A stretch of 64,000 bases of DNA from Halomonas smyrnensis AAD6 (GTDB lineage Bacteria > Pseudomonadota > Gammaproteobacteria > Pseudomonadales > Halomonadaceae), in the NCBI RefSeq assembly GCF_000265245.1, contig NZ_AJKS02000004.1:223449-287448 (forward strand), in the 5' to 3' direction. Positions 1 to 9,542 of this stretch are shown one piece after another. Positions within the stretch are counted from its first letter, which is position 1; the number at the start of each line of letters is the position of its first letter. The translations under genes were made by a program, and so were the position numbers. The notes under the pieces are model-generated. The model saw only the letters and a program-made list of their open reading frames with translations, did no database searches and was not told the DNA's origin.

Positions 1-1080
1 TGGCTGTCGATGCCGAGCCGCTGGGGCTCGATGCGGATCAGCACCGGGATGGCCAGGCGGGCGTCGCTCTCGGGCTGGGGCGAGGTGAAGTTCCACGGCA
101 CGCTGGCCACGGTGCCGACCCGCACGCCGCGGAACTCCACCGGCGCGCCGCGGGACAGGCCGCGCACGGTGTCCTCGATCAGCAGCACGTATTCCAGATA
201 GCGGTCGAAGGTGCCCTCACGGGCGCTGTCCTCGTCGGCGTAGAGGGTGAAGGTGCTGTCGGGATCGGCCTGCACGCCGCGGGGCAGGTCCTCGGGGACG
301 CCGAAGGTGACGCCGCCGCTGACCATGGTCTCCAGCGAGTCGAGCCTGACGCGCACGCCCTCGGAGTCGAGCCGCAGGTCGACGCCGCTGGAGCCCCAGA
401 AGCGGGTATTGACGGTGACCAGGCGGTGGTAGGGGCTCTCGATGAAGATGCGGTGGCGCATGCGCCGGGTCTCGACGTCGAATTCGGATTCCTCGACGCG
501 GCCCACGGTGAAGCCCTGGTAGGTGACCGGGTCGCCGACGCTGAGGCCGTTGCCGACCTCGCTGAGCAGGTTGATGCGCAGGCCCTCGGCGCCGGGGGGC
601 GCCACCGGCGGCTGCTCGGTGACCGTGAAGCGCTCGGCCTCCTCGTCGCTCTGGCCGGGTTCGAGCTGCAGGTAGGCCCCGGACAACACGGTGTTGAGCC
701 CGCTGATGCCCTCGCGGCCGATCCGCGGCTTGACCACCCAGAAGGTGCTGTCCTCGACCAGCATCGGCGCGGCCTCGGGCTTCATGCGGGCGGTCAGCAC
801 CACCTGGGAAAGGTCGTCGGACAGGTCCACCGACTCCACCCGGCCGATCTCGACGTTGCGGGTCTTGATCAGGGTGCTGCCGGCCTCGATGCCGTCGGCG
901 CTCTCCATGATCAGGGTGATCGTCGGGCCGCGGCTCAGGTAGCTGTCGTAGACCAGCCAGGCGCCGATCAGCAGCGCCACGATGGGCACGATCCAGATCG
1001 GCGACAGCGGCGCCTGGCGGGTGGCCCGGGCGCGCTGCTGCTCGTTGTCGGGCGCGGCGTCAGGGGGCGTGTCGTTCATG
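1..1080 (-). CDS. pqiB: PqiB, MCE-domain intermembrane transport protein (C-terminus outside window)
   Basis: Reading leftward from the ATG at 1080 there is an open frame to the window edge, giving the first 360 residues. One N-terminal membrane segment (SPIWIVPIVALLIGAWLVYDSYL, about residues 25-47) is followed by repeated MCE domains, seen in phrases such as GIEAGSTLIKTRNVEIGRVESV, GLSVGDPVTYQGFTVGRVEE and GLSRGAPVEFRGVRVGTV. MCE proteins of this type span the periplasm as hexameric tubes and are linked to lipid movement between membranes. It overlaps the end of pqiA by 21 bases, so the pair is co-transcribed and probably translationally coupled. The C-terminal part, and any pqiC lipoprotein gene, lies left of the window. 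Confidence 0.9.
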
Positions 1081-2415
1081 CGGGGCTTCCTCGTCCGCTG
1101 TGGAAGTGGTGCCATCCCAGATCAATCGGGGATCGAAGGTCATGGCGGCGAGCATGGTGAGCACCACCACGCTGCCGAAGGCCACGGCCGCGGGGCCCGG
1201 CTCGACGGCCATCAGGTTGCCGGCGCGGATCAGTGCCACCAGGATCGCGACCACGAAGATGTCGACCATCGACCAGCGGCCGATGAACTCGGTGATGCGA
1301 TACAGCCGGGTGCGCACCGGGGCCTTCAGCGCGTGGGCCCTGGGCGCCATCAGACACAGCCAGGCCAGGGCCAGCAGCTTGCCGATCGGCACGATCACGC
1401 TGGCCACCAGGATCACCAGCGCCACCGGCAAGGAACCCATCTCGATCAGTTCGACGATGCCGCCGACGATGGTGCTGGGGCTGGCCCGACCCAGGCTGAC
1501 GGTGGTCATGATCGGATAGACGTTGGCCGGTATGTAGAGCACCGCCGCCGCGGCCAGCAGGGCCCAGGTGCGTTGAAGGCTGTGGGGGCGGCGGGCGTGG
1601 AGCGGCTCGCCGCAGCGCTGGCACTGGCCGTGGCCGCCGGCATCGAGGCGGCCCACCAGGCCGCAGGTGTGGCAGCCGGTGAGGCCCTGGGGGGCGGCGG
1701 GGCGTCCGGTCTGGCTGCCCTCCGGTGCCGGGGGCTCGCCGGCCAGGGCGAACCACAGCCAGTCGCGGTCCACCGATTGGGTGGTGGCCAGCAGCAGCAC
1801 CGCGAAGGCGCCGAAGGCCCAGAAGGCCGGGCCGAGCTCGATCTGGGCGAGACCGACGATCTTGATCAGGCTGACCAGGGTGCCGATCAGGAAGACGTCG
1901 GCCATCATCCAGGGCTGCAGGTGGGCGAGGGCGCGGGCGGCGCTGCGGCTGGCCGGCAGCGGATGGCCGCTCAGCAGGCCGATCTGCAGCCACACCACCG
2001 CCAGCAGATAGAGGGTCGGCAGCACCAGGATGGTCAGCAGCACGACGATCGCCACCAGCGGCGCGTGATGGCCGATCAGGTCGGTGGCGGTCTGGGTCAG
2101 TTCGATGCGGTTGCCCACGCCGCGCACGCTGAAGGCCAGGAAGGGAAAGGCCGCGGCGATCGCCAGGCTCGCCAGCGCGGCGATCGCCAGCGCCAGGCTG
2201 CGCTGGGCCGGATAGCGATGGCGCCGCACCTCGGCGTGGCCGCAGCGCGGGCATACCGCCTGCTCGCCGGAATGCAGCGGCGGCAGGGCCATCAGCCAGT
2301 CGCATTCGTGGCAGGCACGCAGGCGTCGCCGGGTGGCGCGGGCCTCCGGCGGCATGCGGTCGACATAGGGCACCTGGGCGGGCAGGGCGATGTGGCGAAA
2401 GGCCGGCCTTGGCAC
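1060..2415 (-). CDS. pqiA: PqiA, paraquat-inducible membrane protein A
   Basis: A 451-residue inner-membrane protein with two repeated halves. Each half starts with a zinc-ribbon pair of cysteines (CHECDW/CPRCGH near residues 35-59; CHTCG/CQRCG further on) and continues with four hydrophobic helices. This is the PqiA family, the membrane partner of PqiB. The GTG at 2415 is preceded by AGGAGG with 11-base spacing; an in-frame ATG at 2355 is the alternative start but would sit just before the first CxxC. The stop overlaps pqiB. Oxidative-stress (SoxRS) control is known in E. coli; no regulatory site was identified here. Confidence 0.9.
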   Translation of the reverse strand: MPRPAFRHIALPAQVPYVDRMPPEARATRRRLRACHECDWLMALPPLHSGEQAVCPRCGHAEVRRHRYPAQRSLALAIAALASLAIAAAFPFLAFSVRGVGNRIELTQTATDLIGHHAPLVAIVVLLTILVLPTLYLLAVVWLQIGLLSGHPLPASRSAARALAHLQPWMMADVFLIGTLVSLIKIVGLAQIELGPAFWAFGAFAVLLLATTQSVDRDWLWFALAGEPPAPEGSQTGRPAAPQGLTGCHTCGLVGRLDAGGHGQCQRCGEPLHARRPHSLQRTWALLAAAAVLYIPANVYPIMTTVSLGRASPSTIVGGIVELIEMGSLPVALVILVASVIVPIGKLLALAWLCLMAPRAHALKAPVRTRLYRITEFIGRWSMVDIFVVAILVALIRAGNLMAVEPGPAAVAFGSVVVLTMLAAMTFDPRLIWDGTTSTADEEAPHERHAP

Positions 2416-2523
2416 GGCGATGATGTCCTCCTGACGATCAACGGCTTAAGGGAAGTGTGTCACGTTGACGCGGGGGGCACCATAGTCAACCATGCGCGTC
2501 TCATTTGTTCCGATGGAGACACC

Positions 2524-3504
2524 ATGATGCTTCCCGCCCTGGCGGTGGTGGCAGGCCTGATCCTGCTGGTCTGGAGCGCCGAGCGCTTCGTCGACGGCGC
2601 GGCGGCGACGTCCGCGCGACTCGGCTTATCGCCCTTGTTGATCGGCATGCTGGTGATCGGCTTCGGCACCTCGGCACCGGAAATGGTGGTCTCGGCCATT
2701 GCCGCCAGCCAGGGCAATCCGGGCCTGGCGCTGGGCAATGCCTATGGCTCCAACATCGCCAACATCGGCCTGATCCTGGGCCTGGTGGCGCTGATCGCGC
2801 CGCTGGCGGTGCACTCCGGGGTGATCCGCCGCGAGCTGCCGGTGCTGGGCGGCGCGACGCTGCTGTCGGCGGTGCTGCTGCTGGGCGGCGTGGTGCGCCT
2901 GGAGGGCGCGCTGCTGCTGGTGGTACTGGTGGCCTTCATGGGCTACAGCGTGTTCCGGGGGCTCAAGGACGGCAGCGATCCGCTGTCGTCGGACACCGAG
3001 ACCGAGTTGGCCTCGCATCCGATGTCGATGAAGGCCGCCCTGGGCTGGACGGCGCTCGGGCTGGTGCTGCTGGTGGCCAGTTCCCGGCTGCTGGTGTGGG
3101 GCGCGGTGGACATCGCCCAGAGCCTCGGCGTCAGCGATCTGGTGATCGGCCTGACCGTGGTGGCGGTGGGCACCTCGCTGCCGGAGCTGGCGTCCTCGAT
3201 CAGCGCGTTGCGCCGCCGCGAGCACGACCTGGTGCTGGGCAACGTGGTGGGGTCCAACCTGTTCAACACCCTCGGCGTGGTGGGGCTGGCCGCGGTGATT
3301 TCGCCGATCGACGCGGGCCGCGAGGTGCTGCTGCGCGACTGGAGCCTGATGGCGGCGATGACGGTGCTGATGGTGGTCTTCGCGCTGGGCTGGCGCGGCC
3401 GCCAGGGTCGCATCAATCGCCTCGAGGGCGGCGCCCTGCTGGCCATGTACGTGGCCTATCTCGGCTTCATGGTGCACCTGGTGATAGACGCCGGCGCCGC
3501 ATGA
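2524..3504 (+). CDS. Calcium/sodium antiporter, YrbG-like (CaCA family)
   Basis: A 326-residue polytopic membrane protein built of two inverted halves. The first carries an alpha-repeat motif GFGTSAPEMVVS with GNAYGSNIANIGLILG, the second AVGTSLPELASS with GNVVGSNLFNTLGV; these Glu/Asp-containing repeats form the ion-binding core of the Ca2+/cation antiporter superfamily. Two consecutive ATGs occur at 2524 and 2527, and GGAGACACC lies just upstream. The frame stays open far upstream, but the upstream part is antisense to pqiA and has no family similarity, so the start at 2524 is preferred. It is transcribed divergently from pqiA with about 110 bases between them. Exact ion preference cannot be read from sequence. 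Confidence 0.9.
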   Translation: MMLPALAVVAGLILLVWSAERFVDGAAATSARLGLSPLLIGMLVIGFGTSAPEMVVSAIAASQGNPGLALGNAYGSNIANIGLILGLVALIAPLAVHSGVIRRELPVLGGATLLSAVLLLGGVVRLEGALLLVVLVAFMGYSVFRGLKDGSDPLSSDTETELASHPMSMKAALGWTALGLVLLVASSRLLVWGAVDIAQSLGVSDLVIGLTVVAVGTSLPELASSISALRRREHDLVLGNVVGSNLFNTLGVVGLAAVISPIDAGREVLLRDWSLMAAMTVLMVVFALGWRGRQGRINRLEGGALLAMYVAYLGFMVHLVIDAGAA

Positions 3505-3704
3505 TGCACTGCGACATCCCGACACACATGGGGGAAGCCTTCCCGGGGTAAGATGATTTCGTTGCCTGTTCCCGCCGCGGCCTCTTCGGCTAGGCTGGGC
3601 AGGCAAGGGAGAAATGCGGCAGGGCGCCCCGGCGCCCGACGACCAAGAGCACGGAGAGTGCCTTCGCATCACTTTCATCGATCCGCAGGAACGAGGTGTC
3701 ACCC

Positions 3705-5114
3705 ATGGAACTGGATCCTCTGCTGCTGTCGCGGCTGCAGTTCGCCTTCGTGGTTTCCTTCCATGCCATCTTCCCGGTCTTCACGATCGGGCTGGCATCC
3801 TATCTCGCCGTGCTCAACGGCCTGTTCTATCGCACCGGCAACCCCGCCTGGGAACGCCTGGCGATCTTCTGGGCGCGCGTCTTCGCCGTGGTGTTCGGCA
3901 TGGGCGTGGTCTCGGGCATCGTCATGGCCTTCCAGTTCGGCACCAACTGGAGCAACTTCTCGCTGGCGGCCTCCAACATTCTCGGTCCGCTGCTGAGCTA
4001 TGAGGTGGTCACCGCCTTCTTCCTCGAGGCGGCCTTCCTCGGCGTGCTGCTGTTCGGACGCGGCAAGGTGCCCCAGGGCGTGCACCTGTTCGCCTCGATC
4101 ATGGTGGCGCTGGGCACCTTCATCTCGGCGTTCTGGATCCTGGTCTCCAACAGCTGGATGCAGACCCCGGCCGGCACCGAGCTGATCGACGGGCGCTTCC
4201 ACGTCACCGACTGGAGCGAGGCGATCTTCACCGCTTCCTTCCCGTATCGCTTCGTGCACTTCGTGATGGCGTCGTTCCTGACCGGCGGCTTCGTGGTGGC
4301 CGGCGTCAGCGCCTGGTACCTGCTGATCGGCCGTGACGTCGAGGCCAACCGCAAGGCGTTCTCCATGTGCCTGTGGCTGCTGCTGGTGCTGGCGCCTACC
4401 CAGGCGATCGTCGGCGACGGGCATGGGCTCAACACCCTGGAGCACCAGCCGACCAAGGTGGCGGCCATGGAAGGCAACTGGGAGACCCAGTCGCGCACGC
4501 CGCTGCTGTTGTTCGCCTGGCCCGATCAAAAGGCCCAGGAGAACGCCCTGGAAGTCGGTCTGCCCGGGGTGGCCAGCCTGATCCTCACCCATGACATCGA
4601 CGGCGAGGTCCCGGGCATCAGCGAGGTGCCGCCGGAAGAGCAGCCGCCGGTGTGGCTGGTGTTCTGGTCGTTCCGCATCATGGTGGCCATGGGGCTGGCG
4701 ATGATCGTCGCGGTGCTGATCGGCGCCGGGCTGCGTGCCAAGGGGCGGCTTTACGATCATCGCGGCTTCCTGCAGTTCATGCGCGTCATGACCATCACGC
4801 CGTTCCTGGCGGTGCTCGCCGGCTGGTTCGTCACCGAGATCGGCCGCGCGCCCTGGCTGGTGTACGGCATCATGACCCAGGCCGAGGCGGTGACGCCGTC
4901 GCTGACCGGCGGCATGGCGCTGTTCACCCTGATCGGCTACATCCTGGTCTACGCCGTGGTGTTCTACGCCGGCACGCTCTACCTGACCCGGGTCGTGCGT
5001 CAGGGCATGCTGCCCGAGCCACCCCATGACGACGAGGTGGAGCGTCCCAAGCGGCCGCTGTCCGCCTCCCATGTGCCGTTCGAAGACGCCGCCAACCAGC
5101 CGGGAAGGAGCTGA
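3705..5114 (+). CDS. cydA: Cytochrome bd-type quinol oxidase subunit I (short Q-loop, CioA-like)
   Basis: 469 residues, about nine membrane helices. The N-terminus LSRLQFAFVVSFHAIFPVFTIG carries the conserved axial histidine near residue 20 (heme b595/d site region), FPYRFVHFVMASFLTGGF supplies the next conserved histidine, and GWFVTEIGRAPW is the family signature near the end of the Q-loop. The protein is shorter than E. coli CydA, and the loop between helices 6 and 7 is brief, typical of the CioA/short-Q-loop class, often cyanide-tolerant. The ATG at 3705 has AGGAACGAGG at a suitable distance; a GTG at 3696 in the same frame overlaps that Shine-Dalgarno and is less likely. First gene of the cydABDC cluster. 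Confidence 0.95.
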   Translation: MELDPLLLSRLQFAFVVSFHAIFPVFTIGLASYLAVLNGLFYRTGNPAWERLAIFWARVFAVVFGMGVVSGIVMAFQFGTNWSNFSLAASNILGPLLSYEVVTAFFLEAAFLGVLLFGRGKVPQGVHLFASIMVALGTFISAFWILVSNSWMQTPAGTELIDGRFHVTDWSEAIFTASFPYRFVHFVMASFLTGGFVVAGVSAWYLLIGRDVEANRKAFSMCLWLLLVLAPTQAIVGDGHGLNTLEHQPTKVAAMEGNWETQSRTPLLLFAWPDQKAQENALEVGLPGVASLILTHDIDGEVPGISEVPPEEQPPVWLVFWSFRIMVAMGLAMIVAVLIGAGLRAKGRLYDHRGFLQFMRVMTITPFLAVLAGWFVTEIGRAPWLVYGIMTQAEAVTPSLTGGMALFTLIGYILVYAVVFYAGTLYLTRVVRQGMLPEPPHDDEVERPKRPLSASHVPFEDAANQPGRS

Positions 5115-5117
5115 ACC

Positions 5118-6119
5118 ATGGAAATGTTGGATCTGACGCTGATCTGGGCCGGCATCATCGGTTTCGGCGTGATCATGTACGTGCTGATGGACGGCTTCGA
5201 CCTGGGCGTGGGCATTCTCTTTCCCTTCGCCCCGGACGAGGACAGCCGCGATGTGCTGATGAACTCCGTGGCCCCGATCTGGGACGGTAACGAGACCTGG
5301 CTGGTGCTCGGCGGGGCTGGACTGCTGGCGGCCTTCCCGGTGGTCTACTCGGTGTTCCTGCCGGCGCTCTACATCGGGGTCTTCCTGATGCTGGCCGGGC
5401 TGATCTTCCGCGGCATCGCCTTCGAGTTCCGCTTCAAGTCGCATCGCAATCGTCGCTGGTGGAACCGTGCCTTCTTCGGCGGCTCCACCGTGGCGGCCTT
5501 CGCCCAGGGGGCCGTGGTGGGCGCCTACATCCAGGGCTTCCCGGTGGAGGACTTCGTCTACGTCGGCGGCGCCCTGGACTGGCTGACGCCCTTCACCGTG
5601 CTGACCGGCCTCGGCCTGGTGGCCGGCTATGCGCTGCTCGGCGCCACCTGGCTGATCATGAAGACCGAGGGCCACATCCAGGCCTGGGCCTACCGGCTGG
5701 CACCGCGTCTGCTGGTCGCGGTGCTGGCGGTGTTCGCCATCATCAGCCTGTGGACCCCCTTCGTGGATGACGCGGTGCGCGAGCGCTGGTTCGGTCACCT
5801 GCACCTGCTGTGGGTGTTTCCGGCGCTGGCCATGCTGTGTGCCTTCTGGCTGTGGCGCTCGGTGCAGGCGCGCCGCGAGGGCCAGCCGTTCATCGCCACC
5901 CTGGGGGTGTTCGTCTTCACCTATCTGGGGCTGGTGGTCAGCAAGTGGCCGGTGATCGTGCCGCCGAACTACACCCTGTGGGACGTGGCCTCGGCGCCGG
6001 AGTCCCAGCTGTTCCTGCTGCTCGGGGTGCTGTTCGTGATCCCGATCGTGCTGGCCTACACCGCCTGGAGCTACTGGGTGTTCCGCGGCAAGGTCCGCGT
6101 GGGCGAGGGGTACCACTGA
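5118..6119 (+). CDS. cydB: Cytochrome bd-type quinol oxidase subunit II
   Basis: A 333-residue membrane protein that opens with the family hallmark IIGFGVIMYVLMDGFDLGVGIL and has SVAPIWDGNETWLVLGG around residue 55. CydB is the structural partner of CydA in the terminal oxidase that reduces oxygen to water with quinol. It starts three bases after the cydA stop and is followed four bases later by cydD, so the four cyd genes form one transcription unit. No small CydX-type gene was found after it. Confidence 0.95.
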   Translation: MEMLDLTLIWAGIIGFGVIMYVLMDGFDLGVGILFPFAPDEDSRDVLMNSVAPIWDGNETWLVLGGAGLLAAFPVVYSVFLPALYIGVFLMLAGLIFRGIAFEFRFKSHRNRRWWNRAFFGGSTVAAFAQGAVVGAYIQGFPVEDFVYVGGALDWLTPFTVLTGLGLVAGYALLGATWLIMKTEGHIQAWAYRLAPRLLVAVLAVFAIISLWTPFVDDAVRERWFGHLHLLWVFPALAMLCAFWLWRSVQARREGQPFIATLGVFVFTYLGLVVSKWPVIVPPNYTLWDVASAPESQLFLLLGVLFVIPIVLAYTAWSYWVFRGKVRVGEGYH

Positions 6120-6123
6120 GACG

Positions 6124-7788
6124 ATGACGCAGGCATCGACATCGCGCGCCTGGCTCGCCGGCCTGGCGCGCGCCGAACGAAGGCGACTGGGCCTGGCCGT
6201 GGGCTGTGGCCTGGTCGCCGGCATCGCCACCGTGGCACAGCTGGTGCTGCTGGCCTGGCTGGTGACATCACTCCTGGTGGAGGGCCGTGCGCCCTCCACG
6301 CTGTTGCTGGCCTTCATCGCCCTGGCGGCGCTGATGGGGCTGCGGGCCCTGGCCCAGTGGGGCCAGGAGACCCTGGGCCTCGCCGCCAGCCTGCGGCTGC
6401 GCCGCCGGGCCCGGGGCGAGCTGCTCGATCATCTGGAACGGCTCGGGCCGGTGGGCCTCACCGGCCATCACAGCGCCAGCCTGGCCCAGCGGGCGGTGGA
6501 CCAGGTCGAGGCGCTGGACGGCTACGTGGCCCGCTTCCTGCCCCAGCGCTATCTCGCCGTGCTGCTGCCGCTGGTCATCCTGGCCGTCGTGGCCTGGCTC
6601 GACTGGCTGGCGGCCGTTTTCCTGCTGCTGGCGGCGCCGCTGATCCCGCTGTTCATGGCGTTGGTGGGCATGGGCGCCGAGCGGCTCAACGAAGAGCAGT
6701 TCGATGCCGTGGCAAGGCTGTCACGCCACTTCATCGACCGGGTGCGCGGCATCACCACCCTGCAGCTGTTCGGTCGCACCGCCGCGGCCACCGAGGAGGT
6801 GCACGCCGCCGCCGACGACTACCGGCGCCGGGCCCTGCGCCCGCTGCGCCTGGCCTTCCTCTCCTCGGCGGTGCTGGAGTTCTTCGCCGCCGTGTCGATC
6901 GCCGTGGTGGCGATCTACGTGGGCTTCGGCCTGCTCGGCTACATCAGCTACGGGCCGGCCGACCAGCTGACGCTGTTCTCCGGGCTGCTGGCGCTGCTGC
7001 TGGCGCCGGAGTTCTTCCAGCCGCTGAGAAGCCTGGCCCAGCACTATCACGACCGAGCCTCGGCGCTGGGCGCCGCCGAGGGCATGGTGGCACTGCTCGA
7101 CGAGACGCCGCGCCGCAGCGGCCTGGCGCCGCCCGCGCCCCATGCCGCTGGGGCGGTGGCCGAGCTGGAGGCGGTCACGGTGTCGCACCCCGAGCGCGGC
7201 CGCGTGCTGGGGCCGATGGACCTGACGCTGGCGCCGGGCGAGGTGCTGGCGATCAGCGGGCCCTCCGGCGTCGGCAAGTCGACCCTGCTGCAGCTCCTGG
7301 CGGGCTTTGTCGATCCGGACAGCGGCCATCGTCGCCTGCGCACCCGGCTCGAGGTGGCCTGGATGGATCAGCGTCCGCTGCTGATCCACGGCCGCCTGGC
7401 CGACAACCTGCGCCTCGCCGCGCCCGCCGCCGATGACGCCGCGCTGCATCGGGCGCTGGTCGCCGCCGGGCTGGGCGAGCTGGTGGCCGGGCTGCCCGAC
7501 GGGCTCGACACCCGGCTCGGCGAGCGCGGGGTCGGGCTCTCCGGCGGCCAGGCCCAGCGTCTGGCGCTGGCCCGGGTGTTTCTCTCCGAGGCGCGGCTGG
7601 TGCTGCTCGACGAGCCCACCGAGAGCCTCGACGCCGAGAGCGAGGCGGTGGTGATCGAGGCGCTGATGGCGCTGGCCGCCGAGGGCCGCAGCCTGGTCAT
7701 CGCCAGCCACCGGGCCGCGCCGCTGGCCTGCGCCGACCGGCACCTGACGCTGCGCGACGGCCGCCTCGAGGAGGTGATCCATGACTGA
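6124..7788 (+). CDS. cydD: CydD, ABC exporter subunit for bd oxidase assembly
   Basis: 554 residues. An N-terminal six-helix ABC exporter domain (about residues 20-320) is followed by an ATPase domain with Walker A GPSGVGKST, signature LSGGQ and Walker B LVLLDEPTE, ending in the SHR switch region. CydDC exports glutathione/cysteine to the periplasm and is required for bd oxidase maturation, which fits its place directly after cydAB. The ATG overlaps the end of the intergenic spacer only four bases after cydB. The stop overlaps the start of cydC by eight bases. Confidence 0.93.
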   Translation: MTQASTSRAWLAGLARAERRRLGLAVGCGLVAGIATVAQLVLLAWLVTSLLVEGRAPSTLLLAFIALAALMGLRALAQWGQETLGLAASLRLRRRARGELLDHLERLGPVGLTGHHSASLAQRAVDQVEALDGYVARFLPQRYLAVLLPLVILAVVAWLDWLAAVFLLLAAPLIPLFMALVGMGAERLNEEQFDAVARLSRHFIDRVRGITTLQLFGRTAAATEEVHAAADDYRRRALRPLRLAFLSSAVLEFFAAVSIAVVAIYVGFGLLGYISYGPADQLTLFSGLLALLLAPEFFQPLRSLAQHYHDRASALGAAEGMVALLDETPRRSGLAPPAPHAAGAVAELEAVTVSHPERGRVLGPMDLTLAPGEVLAISGPSGVGKSTLLQLLAGFVDPDSGHRRLRTRLEVAWMDQRPLLIHGRLADNLRLAAPAADDAALHRALVAAGLGELVAGLPDGLDTRLGERGVGLSGGQAQRLALARVFLSEARLVLLDEPTESLDAESEAVVIEALMALAAEGRSLVIASHRAAPLACADRHLTLRDGRLEEVIHD

Positions 7789-9529
7789 GCGACGCGCCAC
7801 GATCGCGACCCTCGCGCCCTGGCTGCGCCTGCTCGGCCGGCGCCGCGGCCGCCTGCTGGCCGGCGGCGCGCTGATGGCGCTGGCGTTGGCCTCGGCGATC
7901 GGGCTGCTGGCGCTGTCCGGCTGGTTCATCACCGCGACCGGCCTGGCCGGCATCGCCCTGGCCGCCGGGGGCGCCATGACCCTGGACGTCTACGTGCCGG
8001 GCAGCGGCATCCGCGGTTTCGCGGTGACCCGCACCGTGGCGCGCTACGTCGAACGGCTCTACAACCACGACACGGTGCTGCGCCTGCTGGCCGACCTGCG
8101 CGGGCGGATGTTCGCGGTGCTGGCCGGCCTCGACGCCCAGACGCTGTCGCGGCGCCGGGCCAGCGACTGGCTGAACCGCCTGACCGCCGACATCGACACC
8201 CTGGACAGCCTGTTCCTGCGCCTGCTGGCGCCGGCGGCGGTGGCGCTGCTGGCGATCCTCGCCCTGGCCGGCTTCCTGGCGATCTGGTCGCCGGCGGCGG
8301 GGCTGGCGGTGGCGGGGCTGCTCGGCGCCGCCTGGGGCTGGCTGACGCTGGGCCAGGCGCGCCTGGGGCTCGCCGCCAGCCGGCAGCGGGTCGATGAGCT
8401 GGAGCGCCTGCGCGGTCGGCTGATCGAGCAGCTCCAGGGGCTCGCCGAGCTCGAGACCTACGGCACCCTGGCCGGCCAGCGGCGGCGCCTCGAGGCCATC
8501 GAGGATCGGCTCTACGCCGATCAGCGCCGCCTGGGGCGGTTCTCGGCGCTGGGCACGGCGGTGGCCGGGCTGGCCGTCGGGCTCGGCTGGCTCTCGGCGC
8601 TGTGGCTCGCGGCCCTCGCCTGGCAGGCCGGGGCGCTGTCCGGCCCGCTGATGGTGATGATGCCGCTGGCGGTGATGGCGATGAGCGAGGCGCTGACCGC
8701 GCTGCCCATGGCCTTCACCCAGTTCGGGGCCACCCTGGCCGCCGCCGAGCGGCTCAATGCGCTGGAGGACGCCCGTCGCGACGACGCCGACCGGGGCGCG
8801 GCGTCGCTGCGCCCCGGTGCCCTGGCGCTCGCCCTCGAGGAGGTCGCGCTGCGCTATCCCGGCGCCCTGACGCCGGTGTTCGACGGCTTCTCGCTGGCGC
8901 TGGCACCCGGGGAGCGGCTGGCCGTGCACGGGGTGTCGGGCAGCGGCAAGTCGAGCCTGGCGGCGCTGGTCACCGGCCAGCGGGTGCCGGACGCGGGCCG
9001 GGTGCGGCTTAACGAGGCGCCGGTCGGCGAGATCGCCGCCGACGTTCTGGCCGAGCGGGTCGCCTGCCTGACCCAGCACAGCGAGCTGTTCGACGACAGC
9101 CTGGCGGCCAACCTGCTGCTGGCCGCCCCCGAGGCCGATGACGCGCGGCTGTGGGCCGTGCTCGAGGCGGTGGAGCTGGCCGACTGGGCGGAATCGCTGC
9201 CGCGCGGGCTCGACACGCGGGTGGGCGAGGGCGGCCGGCGACTCTCCGGCGGCCAGGCGCGTCGGGTGGCACTGGCGAGGCTGCTGCTGCGCGATCCGGG
9301 GCTGGTCATCCTCGACGAGCCCTTCGCCGGCCTCGATCCGGCGCTGGCCGCGCGCATCGCCGAGCGCCTCGACGGCTGGCTCGCCGGGCGCAGCGTGCTC
9401 TATCTGGTGCACGAGCGGGCCGAACAGACGGCACTGCCCGGGGTCGACCGCTGGCAGGCCCTGAGCCTGCTGCCGGAGAAGGACTTTGCGCCGCCGCGCG
9501 GAATCTTTCAGGATAGGGCAAAGCATTGA
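7781..9529 (+). CDS. cydC: CydC, ABC exporter subunit for bd oxidase assembly
   Basis: 582 residues with the same layout as CydD: membrane domain with GWFITATGLAG near residue 50, then an ATPase with Walker A GVSGSGKSS, signature LSGGQARRVALARLLL and Walker B VILDEPFAGLDP. It is the second half of the heterodimeric CydDC exporter. It starts inside the last codons of cydD (8-base overlap), indicating translational coupling. The next gene, an adenine-deaminase homologue, begins 13 bases downstream and could be read from the same transcript although its function is unrelated. Confidence 0.93.
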   Translation: MTERRATIATLAPWLRLLGRRRGRLLAGGALMALALASAIGLLALSGWFITATGLAGIALAAGGAMTLDVYVPGSGIRGFAVTRTVARYVERLYNHDTVLRLLADLRGRMFAVLAGLDAQTLSRRRASDWLNRLTADIDTLDSLFLRLLAPAAVALLAILALAGFLAIWSPAAGLAVAGLLGAAWGWLTLGQARLGLAASRQRVDELERLRGRLIEQLQGLAELETYGTLAGQRRRLEAIEDRLYADQRRLGRFSALGTAVAGLAVGLGWLSALWLAALAWQAGALSGPLMVMMPLAVMAMSEALTALPMAFTQFGATLAAAERLNALEDARRDDADRGAASLRPGALALALEEVALRYPGALTPVFDGFSLALAPGERLAVHGVSGSGKSSLAALVTGQRVPDAGRVRLNEAPVGEIAADVLAERVACLTQHSELFDDSLAANLLLAAPEADDARLWAVLEAVELADWAESLPRGLDTRVGEGGRRLSGGQARRVALARLLLRDPGLVILDEPFAGLDPALAARIAERLDGWLAGRSVLYLVHERAEQTALPGVDRWQALSLLPEKDFAPPRGIFQDRAKH

Positions 9530-9542
9530 TACGAGGTGATTC

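Noticed and set aside
982..3504. Very long plus-strand frame (840 codons) ending in the YrbG-like exchanger
   Set aside because: Its first 500 codons are antisense to pqiA and give a low-complexity Gly/His/Gln-rich product; only the part from 2524 is a real gene.
3699..6317. 872-codon minus-strand frame opposite cydAB
   Set aside because: High-GC shadow frame: His/Gln/Arg-rich with no family features, fully antisense to well-recognised cydA and cydB.
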